From Acanthamoeba lenticulata (taxonomy: Eukaryota; Discosea; Longamoebia; Acanthamoebidae): a DNA stretch of 64,000 bases. Positions 1 to 12,500 of the stretch are shown one piece after another. The notes under the pieces were generated by a model. That model ran no database searches, was not told the DNA's origin, and saw only the letters and a list, made by a program, of their open reading frames with translations. The stretch's first letter is position 1, and every line of letters begins with the position of its first letter. The stretch spans positions 32,621 to 96,620 of the forward strand of contig NAVB01000336.1 in the NCBI GenBank assembly GCA_002179805.1. The letters are read 5' to 3'. A program made the translations under genes and the position numbers.

Positions 1-2964
1 CGCTTGTCGAGATCATCAACCACACGGGCCAGTATCTCCTCCTCTCCGGGCTGGCCAACCACACGCAAATACACAACTTCTCCCTGCCCACATGGTACGG
101 GCTACGAAGGAGCCCCGCTGGCCTCTTGTGACTGATCTCTAAGTCCGTATGGCGTGATCACGTCGCCACAGGCGTGCGCGCTTCGGTCAGATGCAGCTTT
201 TGGTGGTCACCAACTTGCCTCCTCACGTGCTGCGCGCCTCTCTTGCCTCGGTAAGACCGCCACATACGCGCATTCTCAGCATTCCACTGACGGCGGTGGA
301 TTCTGTTGGCAGAATGGGACCGATGTGTCGATCCCAGACCACTGGTGGATCGAGCCTCCCGTGGGCTACGTCCCGGAGGCCTTCAGGACTTCAGGCATCA
401 GGGACCACGCAGCGCACTCCGATTCGCCTTCGGAGTCCCCCAAGGCCTCGCCCGCCCCGCGGATACTCGTCCTGCCCGCTCGCCTGCTCAGCCGTGCGTC
501 CTTCTCATTCTTTCTCTTTCTCTCGCTGGTTGATCGGCTATGTGTTTGGGATGGCTCATCTGCCCAACAACGATTCCAGAGCGCGAATCCCTCTTGGTGC
601 ACTTGTCCCTCTCGGCGCCCGACCCGCTGGACGTGATGAACAACGTCACCACGGAGCAGCCCGACGCCGACTCTTCGTTTGTCTTCGTTCAACTCTACTC
701 TGAATACGGTACGACTGAGCTATGTCTGCTGCGACAGAGCGTTGCGTACTCACATGTTCGCCCCTCGATGACTGCAGGCGCCCAGGTGCCCGTGTTCGAC
801 GAGGACGGCGGGACTTTCACACTCTCCACTCTGGACGAGGGCGCTGAAGACGCTTCCACCGCCTCGTCGTCGGACAGGGGCCTTCGCCCCGCCGTCGCCC
901 ACTTTGTGCTGCCTGGCCACATGCAGCCCATCTCGGTCTATGTGCGCCCGATCGCTGGCGGTGGCAGTGCGCCGTCGTCGGCGGGCCCGAGGTGGCAGCC
1001 CCTCATCTACCAGTATTCGACGTGCTCGGCGTACATGTTCGAGGAGGAGAACGTCTACGTCGACACATCGCCGGCCTTTATTCGCAGCCACTATCGCACC
1101 ATCCCTCAACGTACGTTGCCCGCGAGACCACAAGGAAGGCAATTGGGAACGGGACTGAGGCCAGCTTGGCGCACGTTCCACCAGTGTACAGAGAGTGCGG
1201 CAACGCGACGATGGGCTCGGTCGTGCACCTGTTTCTCTTCGCCGATCCTCATCACTACTATGAGGTAGTGCTGCTCAGCGCGCGCTTTGTCCTTCCCGTT
1301 CACTTCACTCACCTTCCTCTGAGGACAGGTCGAAATCGAGCCGCACGTGTGGGTCGCCGTAGGCCACCTCTTCTCGTCCTTCGTGACTCTCTCGCTGCCA
1401 TCTGCCTTCTTCATCTTTGCGCTTGTCTTCTCTGTCCAGCGCTTGGTGTTTGCCCGATCGGGTACGCGTGTACCATTGAGTCATCATACACCGATCACCA
1501 ACTCATCTTACCAACCTACCTCCCCACAGGCTCGCTCCCCTCTTTCGCGTGGGTGCTCCTCCGATGGGTGGCGCCCGCGGCCGTGTCCGTGGCCCTCGTT
1601 GTTAGCGGCGCGCTTTATGCGTTCGACCCGCCGTGGTACCTCCTGCACGAGTCGGCGCTGGTCTTCGCGTCCCTGCCGGTCATGACCCCGTCCTTTGCCT
1701 TTTCGCACGACCCGGTGGCCAACGCCAAAATGCTGCCGCTAGCGCCCATCGTCGTGGTCACCTACGGCATCCTCCTTGTGATGGTCTACGCCTTGCTCCA
1801 GGTGTTTCTGGTCTCCTGCGCCAAGCCGCTGACTCTGTACGTTCGAGCCTCCTTGGAGGATCTAGGACCCCACGCGGCTCCCTTCAGAAGCTCACTTGAA
1901 GCAATCGCTGACTGCTCGGCCCTGCGCAGGCGGCTCGTCGATCGTGCTCGTGAAGCGATCAAACAGAGAAAGCTCTGCAAGTGCCTGAACCTCGGGCGTG
2001 TGACCCAATGGGACTGCCGGTGCGTCAGCGCGTGGCCGCGTTCCCGATTTGTTCTCGGGTGGTTGGTGAAGGCGGCCTTGGCTGTGCTCTTTGTCGAGGC
2101 AGCCCTGCGCGCGCCCTTCTACCTGTCGATCCTGGCCGCACTGGTCCTCACCTTGGTACGCTGGGCCGTCGGTCATGTCCTCGGACGCGAGCACCAACTA
2201 ACCGGTTGTTTTTCTCCCGCGCAGGTACCGGCAAAGGATGAGCCCTTGTCCCTCTTCCGTCAGAGCTTGTCGGTGCTGCTGGCCCTCCTCTCGACTTACC
2301 ACTTCGGATGCCTGTGGTTCTCGTGGGCGGCCACCCACCCCTTCGACGAGTCCGCGGCCTTTACGCTGCCTACGCTCGCGCTCGCGCTCTTCGTGTCCCT
2401 CCTCCGGCGCCTTCCACAGGCTCCCCTCCTCCACTACTCGCTCGCGTACGTCCGCATGCAGCTTGCGCTTCGCTCAGCTCCCATAGGCCCTCGTGCTCAC
2501 AACCATATGCGCCGTGATTTGTGTTCTCCTTTAGTGCTGTCGGAGCGGCCACAGCGATCTACCTGTGCGTCTTCTGCTGGCACGCCGTGCACATGATCGT
2601 CTACGCCATCGCGGGCCTGAGCGCCTGCGCGTTGTTGGGTCTCGCGTCTGCTCTCCTCTGGTCCTGGCTGACGGTCGCGGCGCTGATGCTCAGCGGTTCC
2701 ACGACTATCCCGCAAGAGGAAGGAGACGGCGAGGCCGCCGCCTCCGCCCCGGTGGTCGCCACCGACACCGACCAGGCCGCGGCCAACGACAGCGTCGTCC
2801 GACCGTTTGCGGCTCTCCGGCGCCTCTACCGGCGGGTCTTTGTGTTCTCGCTGTTGCGGCACCGGACCGAAGTGCTGGGCCTTCGACCAAACGAGCAGGA
2901 CCCTAACCCGGAGAACGAAGAGGGCGGCAGCGCGGTGAGCCTTCACGAGCTGCATCCCTTGTGA
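1..2964 (+). CDS. PGAP1/Bst1-like GPI inositol-deacylase, C-terminal membrane part (5' partial)
   Basis: The gene enters the window already open: bases 3-120 read LVEIINHTGQYLLLSGL and continue through several short introns to a TGA at 2962-2964. The first 1.2 kb encodes beta-rich, probably lumenal segments, including HFVLPGHMQPISVYV near 900-945 and VYRECGNATMGSVVHLF near 1180-1235. From about 1340 on the protein is mostly hydrophobic, with roughly seven or more membrane segments (for example near 1370-1440, 1560-1620, 1740-1810, 2060-2160, 2265-2340, 2530-2690). The C-terminal tail is acidic and ends LHELHPL. A lumenal beta-domain, a membrane helix followed by a G-x-x-P-S-F segment, then a multi-helix block is how PGAP1/Bst1 proteins look after their lipase domain. 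Those enzymes remove the inositol acyl chain from GPI anchors in the ER. The diagnostic lipase motif would lie upstream of base 1, so the family call is an inference. Another polytopic membrane protein is possible. Confidence 0.45.
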
Positions 2965-3527
2965 GCCCACTCAGCTTGCGCGGATCTGCCCAGAGGCGAG
3001 AGCTGCCCGGTGAAAGGCCTGAAAGGACGGCCTTTTTGCAGACGACGTGCAACACAAGAAACTTCATGTGAAGCCAGTCGCCGCCCAATAACGCCGGGTT
3101 TGATGAATTGCAAGTTTTCTGGTGATGGGCTAATGGGCAACCGCCACCCGTTGGGTCATGTGGGTGACTGGTCCTCCCGCCAACAGAGACTGGGCGACAA
3201 GGTCAACAACACTGAAAGGGGGCTGCTGCTCCAGCTCGGGCGCGGAGGGCGACAAGAGAAAAAAGAGAAGGAGGCAACCGCGGTTAGCTCACAAGCTTGC
3301 CGCTGTGTGTTTGAAGGAGGAGTGAAAACAGGGAGAAAAGAGAAGGAAAGAACGGGACGTGAACCTGCTGCCCCTTTGTGTTGTGGCGATTTTCTTTTGC
3401 ACGCGTGAAGCCTCATCTTCTGCAAGGCTCGAACCCATTTGGGGACTTCGCCATCACGACCTCGACTCACAAATTGGCACGGACATCATTAATCTGAGGC
3501 CCGGCGGGCACAAGGGGGGTTTGAAAA
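2965..3527. other. Intergenic region upstream of the Clu-LRR gene
   Basis: There is no convincing reading frame between the stop at 2964 and the ATG at 3528. The stretch contains a purine-rich patch (about 3245-3350, many AGAAAA/GAGAAGG words) and a short imperfect inverted repeat around 3013-3033 (AAAGGCC...GGCCTTT). It should hold the 3' UTR of the upstream gene and the promoter of the next one. I see no clear TATA box. Confidence 0.5.
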
Positions 3528-6500
3528 ATGGAAGATGAGACCCCCATTGGTGCCGCCGTTGTCGTGCCCATAGATGAAGAAGAGAAAAGGAACGAAGAAC
3601 AGGAAGCGCAAAGCGACGCCTCAACAGAATCAGAAACTGAGTCAGATGATGATGATGACGACAGTGGAAGCGACACCGATTCCTCATCCTCCTCTTCCTC
3701 TTCTTCAGATTCTGAGAGCGCTTCAGACGACGACGATGATTCTTCTTCGTCTTCATCCTCTTCCTCATCAGACGACGCCGAGTCCTCCACGGCAGATGAT
3801 GGGGGCGAGGACGACCCCTACACCATGTCGAACCTGCTGCCGTCGTCACGGCCGGTCCTGACCTATCCCGCTACGAACGACGACGGTCACAACGACTCCA
3901 CCACAAACTCTCCTGAAGCCTCGACGGCGCAGGTGGACACTCGTGCGGCGCGCATGCAGTGGGCCGCGTCGCTCCTCGAGACGCCCGAGCCACCACCCAT
4001 CAGTGCCCAGGCTGACTCTACTGGCTTTCCCATGAACTGGAACGAGAGTGCGTCCCGCTCACCGCTGCTCTCTTACGCGTGCTCTGAGCAGAAAGAACAC
4101 GAGTGCGAGAGGGTGGTTATGGTGAGGCTCACACGGCGCGTACACAGAGTTTCAGTCTATTCTGGACAAGGCCGAAAACACGCCCGAGGCACGGCTGTGC
4201 AAGTACCGAGAACTCTCGGCCCTTGCGCACGACTTTGTGCACGCCTCCAAGACCTACGGCAAGATCATCGTGCAGGAGAGCTTTCTGCCGCGCCACCACA
4301 AGACCATTAAGCCAGGTACAAATAATACCTGCACCCCTTTTTCTCCCATTTGTTCTCTTCCCCATCACACGCAGCAGTTGCTTTGCGCGTTGTTCTCCAC
4401 GTGCTCTACGGCCAAGAACGCTCGTTCTGGGCAATCAGCTTTTAATTCTGGGCGATCGCCGCGTTCATTTTTGGAATATCACAATTTAATGTTTGCTGTA
4501 ATTTTGCTAACGTCTTTCTTTTTAACCAGCTGACCACCTGGGCGGTCGCGCCGGCGGCGAGAAGTACATTTACCATGGGATCATCTTCAAGTTCGCCACC
4601 GACTGGAAGGGCCTCTACAGCGGCGATCAGTATGCCGCTAAGTCCGCCGGTACCTGGCTCTGCTCTCACACTGCGGATGTTTGCCGAGCTGAGTGTGCTT
4701 TGCCTTCGTGTGCACAGGACATGAGCTCAAGAGCCTCATGCGATTTTATGGGCTCGTTCCGGGCTTGCGCATCCCGCTGATGTCGCTCATTGACTACCGA
4801 GGCTTCCGACTCGTGGCCATGAGCATTCTGCCCATTGGTACCGGCTGCGGCCAGGCCCGAGAGGCGCTCAGCCCCTTGGTTTGCCAAAGCGTACTGATCA
4901 CTTTTGACGAACATGGGCGCCCCTGCAGAGAACAGCACGCTTGTATACGGCTCAAGCGACTACGGGCAGCACGTGTGGGCCTCCAATGAACGGTTCAACA
5001 AGATCATGGCCGTCGCCGGCCGCAAACTGAAGCTTAAAGGTCAATCCACCAAACACTTGGACCTCCTTCCCTGGTGCTGACACCATGGTGTACAGGACAT
5101 GTTGCGGGCTTTCAGGAGGAGGGCTACCAGCGCGAGTTTATCTATGGCCCCGCCGACATTGAAGGTGTGGACATCGCCCTCAGCCGCCCACACCATAGTA
5201 TAGTGGTTGTAACCTCCGTGACGTGCGCCATTGTGCAGGGCACATCGGGCTGGACGGGCGTAACTACGTCATCGATCTGGCGCGGGTGTGCCCGCCCGTG
5301 GCGGCGCACGTGACCTACAAGGTGAGCGAGCGTGAATATTTCGAGTTCATGCAAGCGGACGCGTCCGAATACCTGTCCGGCGGCAAGAAGATCAAGAAAC
5401 GGCGGAAAAAGGACGCCAAGCCGCCACCGCCCCCGCCTGTCCACCTCTACCGCCTCTTTCGTCCCGAATTCCTCGCCAGGTTCTTCCCTCGTCCGGTCCA
5501 GCGGTGGCTCGTCTCTCTTGGCCTCCACAAGGAACTGACCCGACTCTGCGTTTTGCTCGACCTGCAGTTACGGCCGTCCATTGTCGTCGGATGCATTCAG
5601 CGGCTTCGGTCGACACGACGGCGAGATCCACAACCGCGAGCTCGAGGAGGCGACGCTTCATCTTGAGGATGTCGTCATCCCCAAGTTTGCGGCGTGGCTC
5701 GAGGACAACGACCCGGGTTCCAACTCTGACGACCACTCCCTCAGCCAGCTCATGCACCGCAACGGTACTACCAAGGCCACCTATTCTTATCATTTCCTTC
5801 TTTTATTCCTTATTTTATTTATGGTATGTGCACTTTCTGGGGCAGGCATCAACGTGCGCTATCTGGGCGTGCTCTACCACCTGGCCAAGCGCTCCATCGT
5901 GCGCAAGGCCATCTTCCGGGAGATCTGCGTGCGCGTCATCAAGAACGCCCTCCGTGAACGTTTGCGACGAGTGCGTGTCCAAACCCAAGCCCGACTCTGA
6001 GCTGTGGAAGTTGCCGAGCTGACCGCTATTCTGTGCATGGGCACCCGCACTGAATAGAAAATGCGGGCGCTCGGAGCGACGATTGCCGAAGAGCCCTACC
6101 GGGTGCTGGTGATGGAGTTCCTCAACATGGTGCTCGGCCGGATGGAGGGCTCCGCTGACCAGGAGGAGACCTCCACCCACTTCTGGCATGTGGAACTCAA
6201 GCGCTCCATCGTCAAGGACTTCATGGTAACCATGCCCAGCCCACGGACCCTTGCCCCGAGGGCATATTTCTCACACGTGCCTGCGTCGTGTAGTGGCTGG
6301 AGGGCCGGTACTACGCGAGCAAGCGTCAAGAAGGCACGGCCGCGGCCACGACCGAGGGAAGCGACCCAACAGTGCTGTTCCTGCTGCTCCTGCAGCAACC
6401 GCGCGAAGTCTACCAGCTGTTCGGCCGCATGAAGCAGCTTTGCGGCTTCGACATCACTGAGCGGGCTCAGACTGAGCTACAGCGCAAAGGCGCTGCCTTC

Positions 6501-9500
6501 GAGCTGGTTCGTGTCCTCCCTTCGCTCAACCCTACAGCACGTCCTTCCTCACATTGCGTATCGGTTCGCGACCACAGGTATACCCGGACATCAAGAAGGT
6601 GAACGTGCGCGTGCGCAACATGAATATGATCCTCCTCGCCGAAGCCTCCACCCTCCACCTCCAGTCTGTGCAGCAGTGGTCCCGAGAGCAGGGTAAAGTC
6701 CCCACATGTCGACAGACGTCTGGATTATGATGCTTACCGTCATCATGACTTGATACGTGGTGCAGGCGGATCGACGCAGATCGAAGTGAGGATGGGAGTG
6801 GGCAGCTTCATCAAGGATCCCAAGGGCCGCTACACCGGCGGCAAGGCCGAGCGACTCTTCCAGCTGGCAATGACCAAATACGAGAAGGTCCCTCCTCTTT
6901 TTTTAAATCCAGTGTAGCACCCTTCCCTCTCAAGACCTGGCGCACTCACATGTACCTATTCTCTCGGAACAGGCGATCGAGGCCACGCCCGACAATGTAG
7001 AGATCATGAAACGCTATGGCGACGCCCTCATCACGCAAGCCCAGCTCACTGGACCCAACCTGGTGGCCCATGGCCTGTGCGAGATGGGTACTGTGGCCCG
7101 TCCATTTGTCCACCACCCCACGTGACCCAAGTGCTGACCAGAGCCCGTGTGCTGGGCCTGTGTGGTGATACAGCGTTGCGCATGTACAGACTGGCAATGA
7201 TGGATGACTCGGGCGAGCAGGAAACCAACTCACAGAACGAGGCAGCGCGGCGCGAGAAGGAGGCCAAGGAGGTGCAAGATGACAGTGTGACAGATATGGC
7301 TCGCCGCCTGTCGCGGTGCACCACGTCCGACCTCCTGCGCTCGCTCGAGGACGAGGATAGGCGCACGCGTGGCCTTGGCGATGAGGAGGCTCTCGATGCC
7401 CGGCAAGAACCGTCGGACCCCAACATCAAGGACGACGCGTGGAAGTACAACGGCCTGCTCGAACTCACGGCCTGGCTCGAGCGAACAATGAACGAACGCC
7501 AGGCGAGCCGCTTTGGCAACCGGCAGCTGCGACTCAAATTTGTGGCTATCCTGCGCGAGTGTTACGACCTGCTCACGCGGACCGTGTGCAAGAACGACGA
7601 CAGCGGTGAGCATCTCGTGTGGCTCAAGTGGGGCCTCCTGCTGCTCGAGGAGGCGCGCCAGCTCAAACGCAAAGAGGACTTCATGAAGCTTGACTACTCA
7701 GCCCCGCGCGAGGCCACGCAGGAGACCTCGGCCTCCCTCTACGCCAAGAGCGGCAGCTACTTCCGCCGCGCCCTCATCGCTGCCCGCAAGCGAAAGTGGA
7801 AGAAGGAGGGCGAGCTCGGGCGCCGTCGGCGCGTCGCCGCGGCCAACAACGCCGGCGGCGGTGGTCATGGCCCTTTCCATAGGGCTGTGCGATCGCTCGG
7901 CGCATCGGGCGGCGTGGCCACGCGACAGCAGGAGCCCCAGCTGGGCAGCAAGCCCTCCTCCATCGCCTTCGTGCTCGACCCGGACCTCGCGCGCAAGCAC
8001 GAGCGGCAGGCCGCAGCCAAGTTACGGCCATCCCTCGCCGACTACACCGACTCAGACTCGGAATCGGACGAGGACGACGAACTCGCCGCCATCCGCCGCG
8101 CCTATGGCCCGGTGCTTGGCTGGATGGAGAACGGTCTCCTCCTCGACGACCACGAGCTTGCCCAGATCATGGAGCTCAAGCAGAAAAGCCCTCGACTCGA
8201 CGAGATCCACTCCGAGTGCGTCCCACACAAACTCTTACTTTTGTTTACATCGTTGCATTTATTGCAGCTTCATTCAATTAACATGACCATCTTAATAGGT
8301 GGTGTGGAATGCCATTGACGGACCGAGTGCTGTCGGTGCTGTTGCGACTGGCATCGGTCAACACGCTGCACCTGGTCAACTGCGACCGGATTACGGATAT
8401 GCCGTTCACAGCATCGGTGACGCAGAAGCAGAAGACACTTCAACACAGTGGCGAGCGTGAGCGCGTCGTTGAGGCGCGCCTTGCCGCCGAGGCGCAGCGT
8501 CGCGGCTGCGTCACCGAGCGAGGCCGGGCCGGCACGGAGAGCGACCTGCCCAAGCGCAACATCAACCAGCCGGATCGTAGCCGTCGCGTCTCTGAAATGA
8601 GCGCTTCGGCTCCTATGACGTCCCACCAACCGGGCGCTTTGGCGCCGTCGTCCACCGCCGATGAAGAGGGCGGCGAGCCTAAGCTGATCATCAGGCCGAC
8701 ACGTACGGTGCGCAGCATCTTCAAGCACGAGAAGAAGCCCTCTGAGGTCTCGCGACGCGACCTTAAGAGCGCTGCCGAAGGCGAGGAGGGCAGCAGCAGC
8801 AGCGGCAGCAAGCCCAAGAGCCCACGCAACGACACGCCCCGCGGCACCATCGAGAAAGAGACGAAGGAGGCCAACAGGATCATGCGGCGCGGCTCAAGCC
8901 GCATCCGCCGGTCTGACGACAAGGACGAGAAGGAGGGCCGCAAGGAGAAGGCCGCCGAGCGCAACAGCATTAACGCGCTGACGCCTACCTCGCAGAAGGA
9001 GGAGCGACGACGACACCGCCGAAGCCGCAGCTTCAACGACCTGGGCGACATCTCGCTGCTTCAGAAGCTGCTCGCGACGCGCGACCCAGCGGATTCTCCT
9101 ACCACGTCGCCCCAGCAGCAGGCCACGACGCCGCCGCCTTCCCCCGTCATTCTGCGACCGTCAATCCCGCGGCTCGCCCTGCCCATGCTCAACTCGCTTG
9201 GAAAGTCGGAGCAAGCGCCTGTCACAGCCCCGGCCACAAACGCTGCGGCCGCGGCAGCTGGGGAGTCTGCCGTCCCGAGCCCGCGACTCAAGGGCGCCTG
9301 CCCGTCCCCAATCACGGCCCTCCCGGCGCGCATCATCCCCAAGTCGGCGTCGGGTTCGTTCTCGCCACTGTCCACGTCGCCACTCACGCCTCGTAAGTCG
9401 GTGGAGGCGCTCACCGGCAGCGGCGCGGCCGAGACTCGCATCTCGTTCGCCGCTGCTGCTGCCGCGGCACAGGACGCAGACCCACCAGCCCTGAGCTCAT

Positions 9501-12500
9501 CATCGCCGCTGGTCGAGACCCGCTCTGGACGCCGCCGCAAGCGGAGCACGACCCTGAGCGGACCCTCGCCTCCCGCGTCGCCCTCGCGCCACTCGTCCGC
9601 CGTGATCTCTGAAGACAGCGCACAGGACGCCGAGAACCCGCCCCCGCTCGGCCGCTCGCCCTCGTTTGAGTTCAAGTTTGACGATCCGTCAACCGGTCTG
9701 CCATCGTCCACCTCCACCCTCACCATCCTCCACATCGAGAACTGCCCCAACATATCCGAGGGCATGATCCGCCGATGTACGACCCTACCCGCATACGCTC
9801 TCGCCCATGGGGCCGGCCATTTTACTGATGCCACCGAACTCGTGATGGTGCATTGTTGTTCAGGGGTGATGACCTGCACGAGCCTGCGTGTGCTCAACTT
9901 GACCAAGACGCAGATTTTCGCGGAGCCCGTGGTGCCGCTCCACAGCGGGCCGCTGTCTTACTCGTCGGCGCGACACCTGCGGCAGAAGCTCAGCTTCGGG
10001 GACAAGAGCCCGTCTGTCGGCGGCACATCTTCGAACCTCGCCGCCGCGATCCTCAACACCGCGACCACTGTGCCCACGACGGCCGGATCCGCCGCGGCAG
10101 CAGCCATGCCTGTATCCCCGCCGGCGTCGCCCAAGTCCCCGCGCGACATCAACCTCTCGCCGTCGCCCTCGCCGCCTCTGTCGCCCTCGTCATCACCTTC
10201 GCCCTCGGGCATTGGAGGCCAGGTCGATCTTCGGGCCAGCGTGCACAGCGTCTCGTCGGCCCTTACGTCCATGCTGTCGCCTCGCTTCGTCAACCGGGGC
10301 GGGGCTGGTGCGGCCGCGGCGGCGGCTAATCTCAGCGCCAGCGGCGGTGGCGGCACCGGCGGTGATCGCGGCGATCGGCTCGGACTCAACCCGACGGTCT
10401 TGCGGGGCCCGGGCCTGTTGTCGTTCTCCCCCAACTTCGCCAATCTGACGGAGCTCAACCTGTCCTACAGCCACCACATCGGCGATGAGAACAAGCTGCT
10501 CTTTGCCAGCCTGGGCAGAAAGCTGATCCACCTCCGCACGCTCGACCTCTCGTGGAGCCGCATCACCGACCACAACCTCAAGCACCTGCTCCGCTCGTGC
10601 CTGGGCTACTACGACGGCGGTTCGCGGGAGAGCGTCGATAACTCGCCCGGTCCGGTAATTGGGATCAGCCGCAGCAAGGAGGGCGCTGCCGAGCTCGGCA
10701 CGGCCTCGGCCTCGTCGGCGCGCAATGAGCCTCTTCTCGGCGACGAGAGCGACGGTGGCCAGGCCGACTCAGACGACAGCGAGGACAACGCCAACAGCAG
10801 CAGCAACCGAGGCAAGATTCGGAAGCGGGTGCGGGCCAAGCTCAAGTCCAGCAACGGCGAGCACCACAAGGCCGCTCGCGACGAGCTCCGGGACAAGCAG
10901 CCGGGCGCCGATGGAAGTGGCGGCGTGGGGGAGCGGCGAAGCAGCGAGTTGTCCAACAATGGCATCGGCGCCAGCAACAGCCCGCAGCATCACCACCAAC
11001 AGCAGCAGCAACAAGGCAGCTTGACTTACCTCAACCTGACGCGGTGCCTGCGGCTCACGGAGAAGGCCATCAAGCATATCACCAAGCGCGGGGCGGGCCT
11101 GCAGACGCTGATCCTGAGCGGCGCCAGCGACTGCGTGACGGACCGCTCGCTTGAGTGGATCGGAGCGTCGCTGTCGAGCCTGACTAAGCTCGACATCAGC
11201 AACTGCCACGAGGTGTCGACCGTGGCGCCGCTCATCATCAGCCGCCGTCGGAGCGTCGTGCTGGCCGACGGCCTGGCCAGCCTCCACCACGGCAGCAAGC
11301 GCGATGCTGAGCGCAAGCGCGGGCTCAAGAAGCAGGAGCGCCGCGAGGAAAAAGAGCGCGAGAAGGAGGGCAAGCGCGAGAAAAAGCGCGAGAAGGAGCG
11401 CGAGAAGGAAGAGGAGAACAAGCGCAGCAAGAAGCGCATGTTCATCAAGCGACGCGGCACCGACAAGAAGCAGCGCGACAAGGACGTAACCCACAAAGGC
11501 GCGACCGATGTTGCCAGCCTGGCCTCGGCCATGGCCTTCAGCGACGATTCGCAAGACCTCGAAGCTGTCGTCGAACTGCGCGTCAGCGACGAAAGCCTCA
11601 CGGACAAGGAAGAAAAGAAGGACCTCGCCAAGAGCAAGGACAAGGCCAAAGCAGCCAGCAAGGACAAGGACAAGGAGCTGCTCCTCCGGGACAAGGACAA
11701 GACCGCCAAGGAGGACAGCTCGCGGGAAAAGGACGACCACCGGAGCCTGCTCGAGGCGCTGACCCCGACCTTTGGCTGCCCGAAGCTCGTCGACCTCAAT
11801 CTGTTTGCCTGCAACAAGCTCACCGGCAAGGGCGAGGAGATCGCTCGAGTGGCCAAGCATCGGTCCGAACCTCCTTCTCCCCCTCCTTCTGTGCATAGCA
11901 AACTCTCATCTCGTTCTGGGTCACAGGTCGCAGCTGCAGTCGATATCGCTGTACCAGACTGAGCACACGGACAAGGTCATTCGGTCCTTCGCCAAGCACT
12001 GCCCGTCGCTCCGCTTCATCCGGGTCTCGCACTGCGACGACATCAGTACGTGCACCCTCCTTGTTCGTGGCCACCAGCGCGTTGGTGTCGGGCTGACGCA
12101 TGACGTGGCGTATGATGTAGGTGACGTGGCCATCAACGCGCTGGCGCTGAACTGCCCCGAGTTGGAGGGGCTCATCCTGCTGTCGTGCCCGGCCATCACG
12201 GCTTCGTCCATCCACTCGCTGGCAGTCTCCTGCACGGCGCTCAAGCACCTGTGCCTCAACGCCAACAACAACATCAACGACTACGTGCTTCAGACCATCT
12301 GCTGGAACTGCCGGTCGCTCGAGCACCTTTCTCTGTGGAAGAATGACCGCGTCAGCGACGACGCGTTTGACTTTACTGAGCGCGAGGAGGAGGAAAAGCA
12401 CCGGCGCCGCGTGGAGGAACAACGTGAGCGCGACCTCGAGCGCGAGATCGCCGATCTGGCCCGCAAGCAGCAGGCGCTTAAGGCGAGCAACAAGAAGAAG

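Noticed and set aside
9061..9906. Minus-strand frame of 281 codons
   Set aside because: Shadow of a Ser/Pro/Ala-rich plus-strand insert; composition-driven, with no motif.
10769..11896. Long minus-strand open frame (375 codons, Leu/Ala/Val-rich) opposite the LRR gene
   Set aside because: It is the antisense shadow of a GC-rich Lys/Glu/Ser coding region; the plus strand carries LRRs and charged inserts in a continuous gene.
8309..11962. Treating 8309 as the start of an independent LRR gene
   Set aside because: The upstream Clu/TPR frame joins it in phase through a GT-AG intron, and residues before the ATG (EWCG) already belong to the first LRR. It is kept as one gene with the alternative noted.
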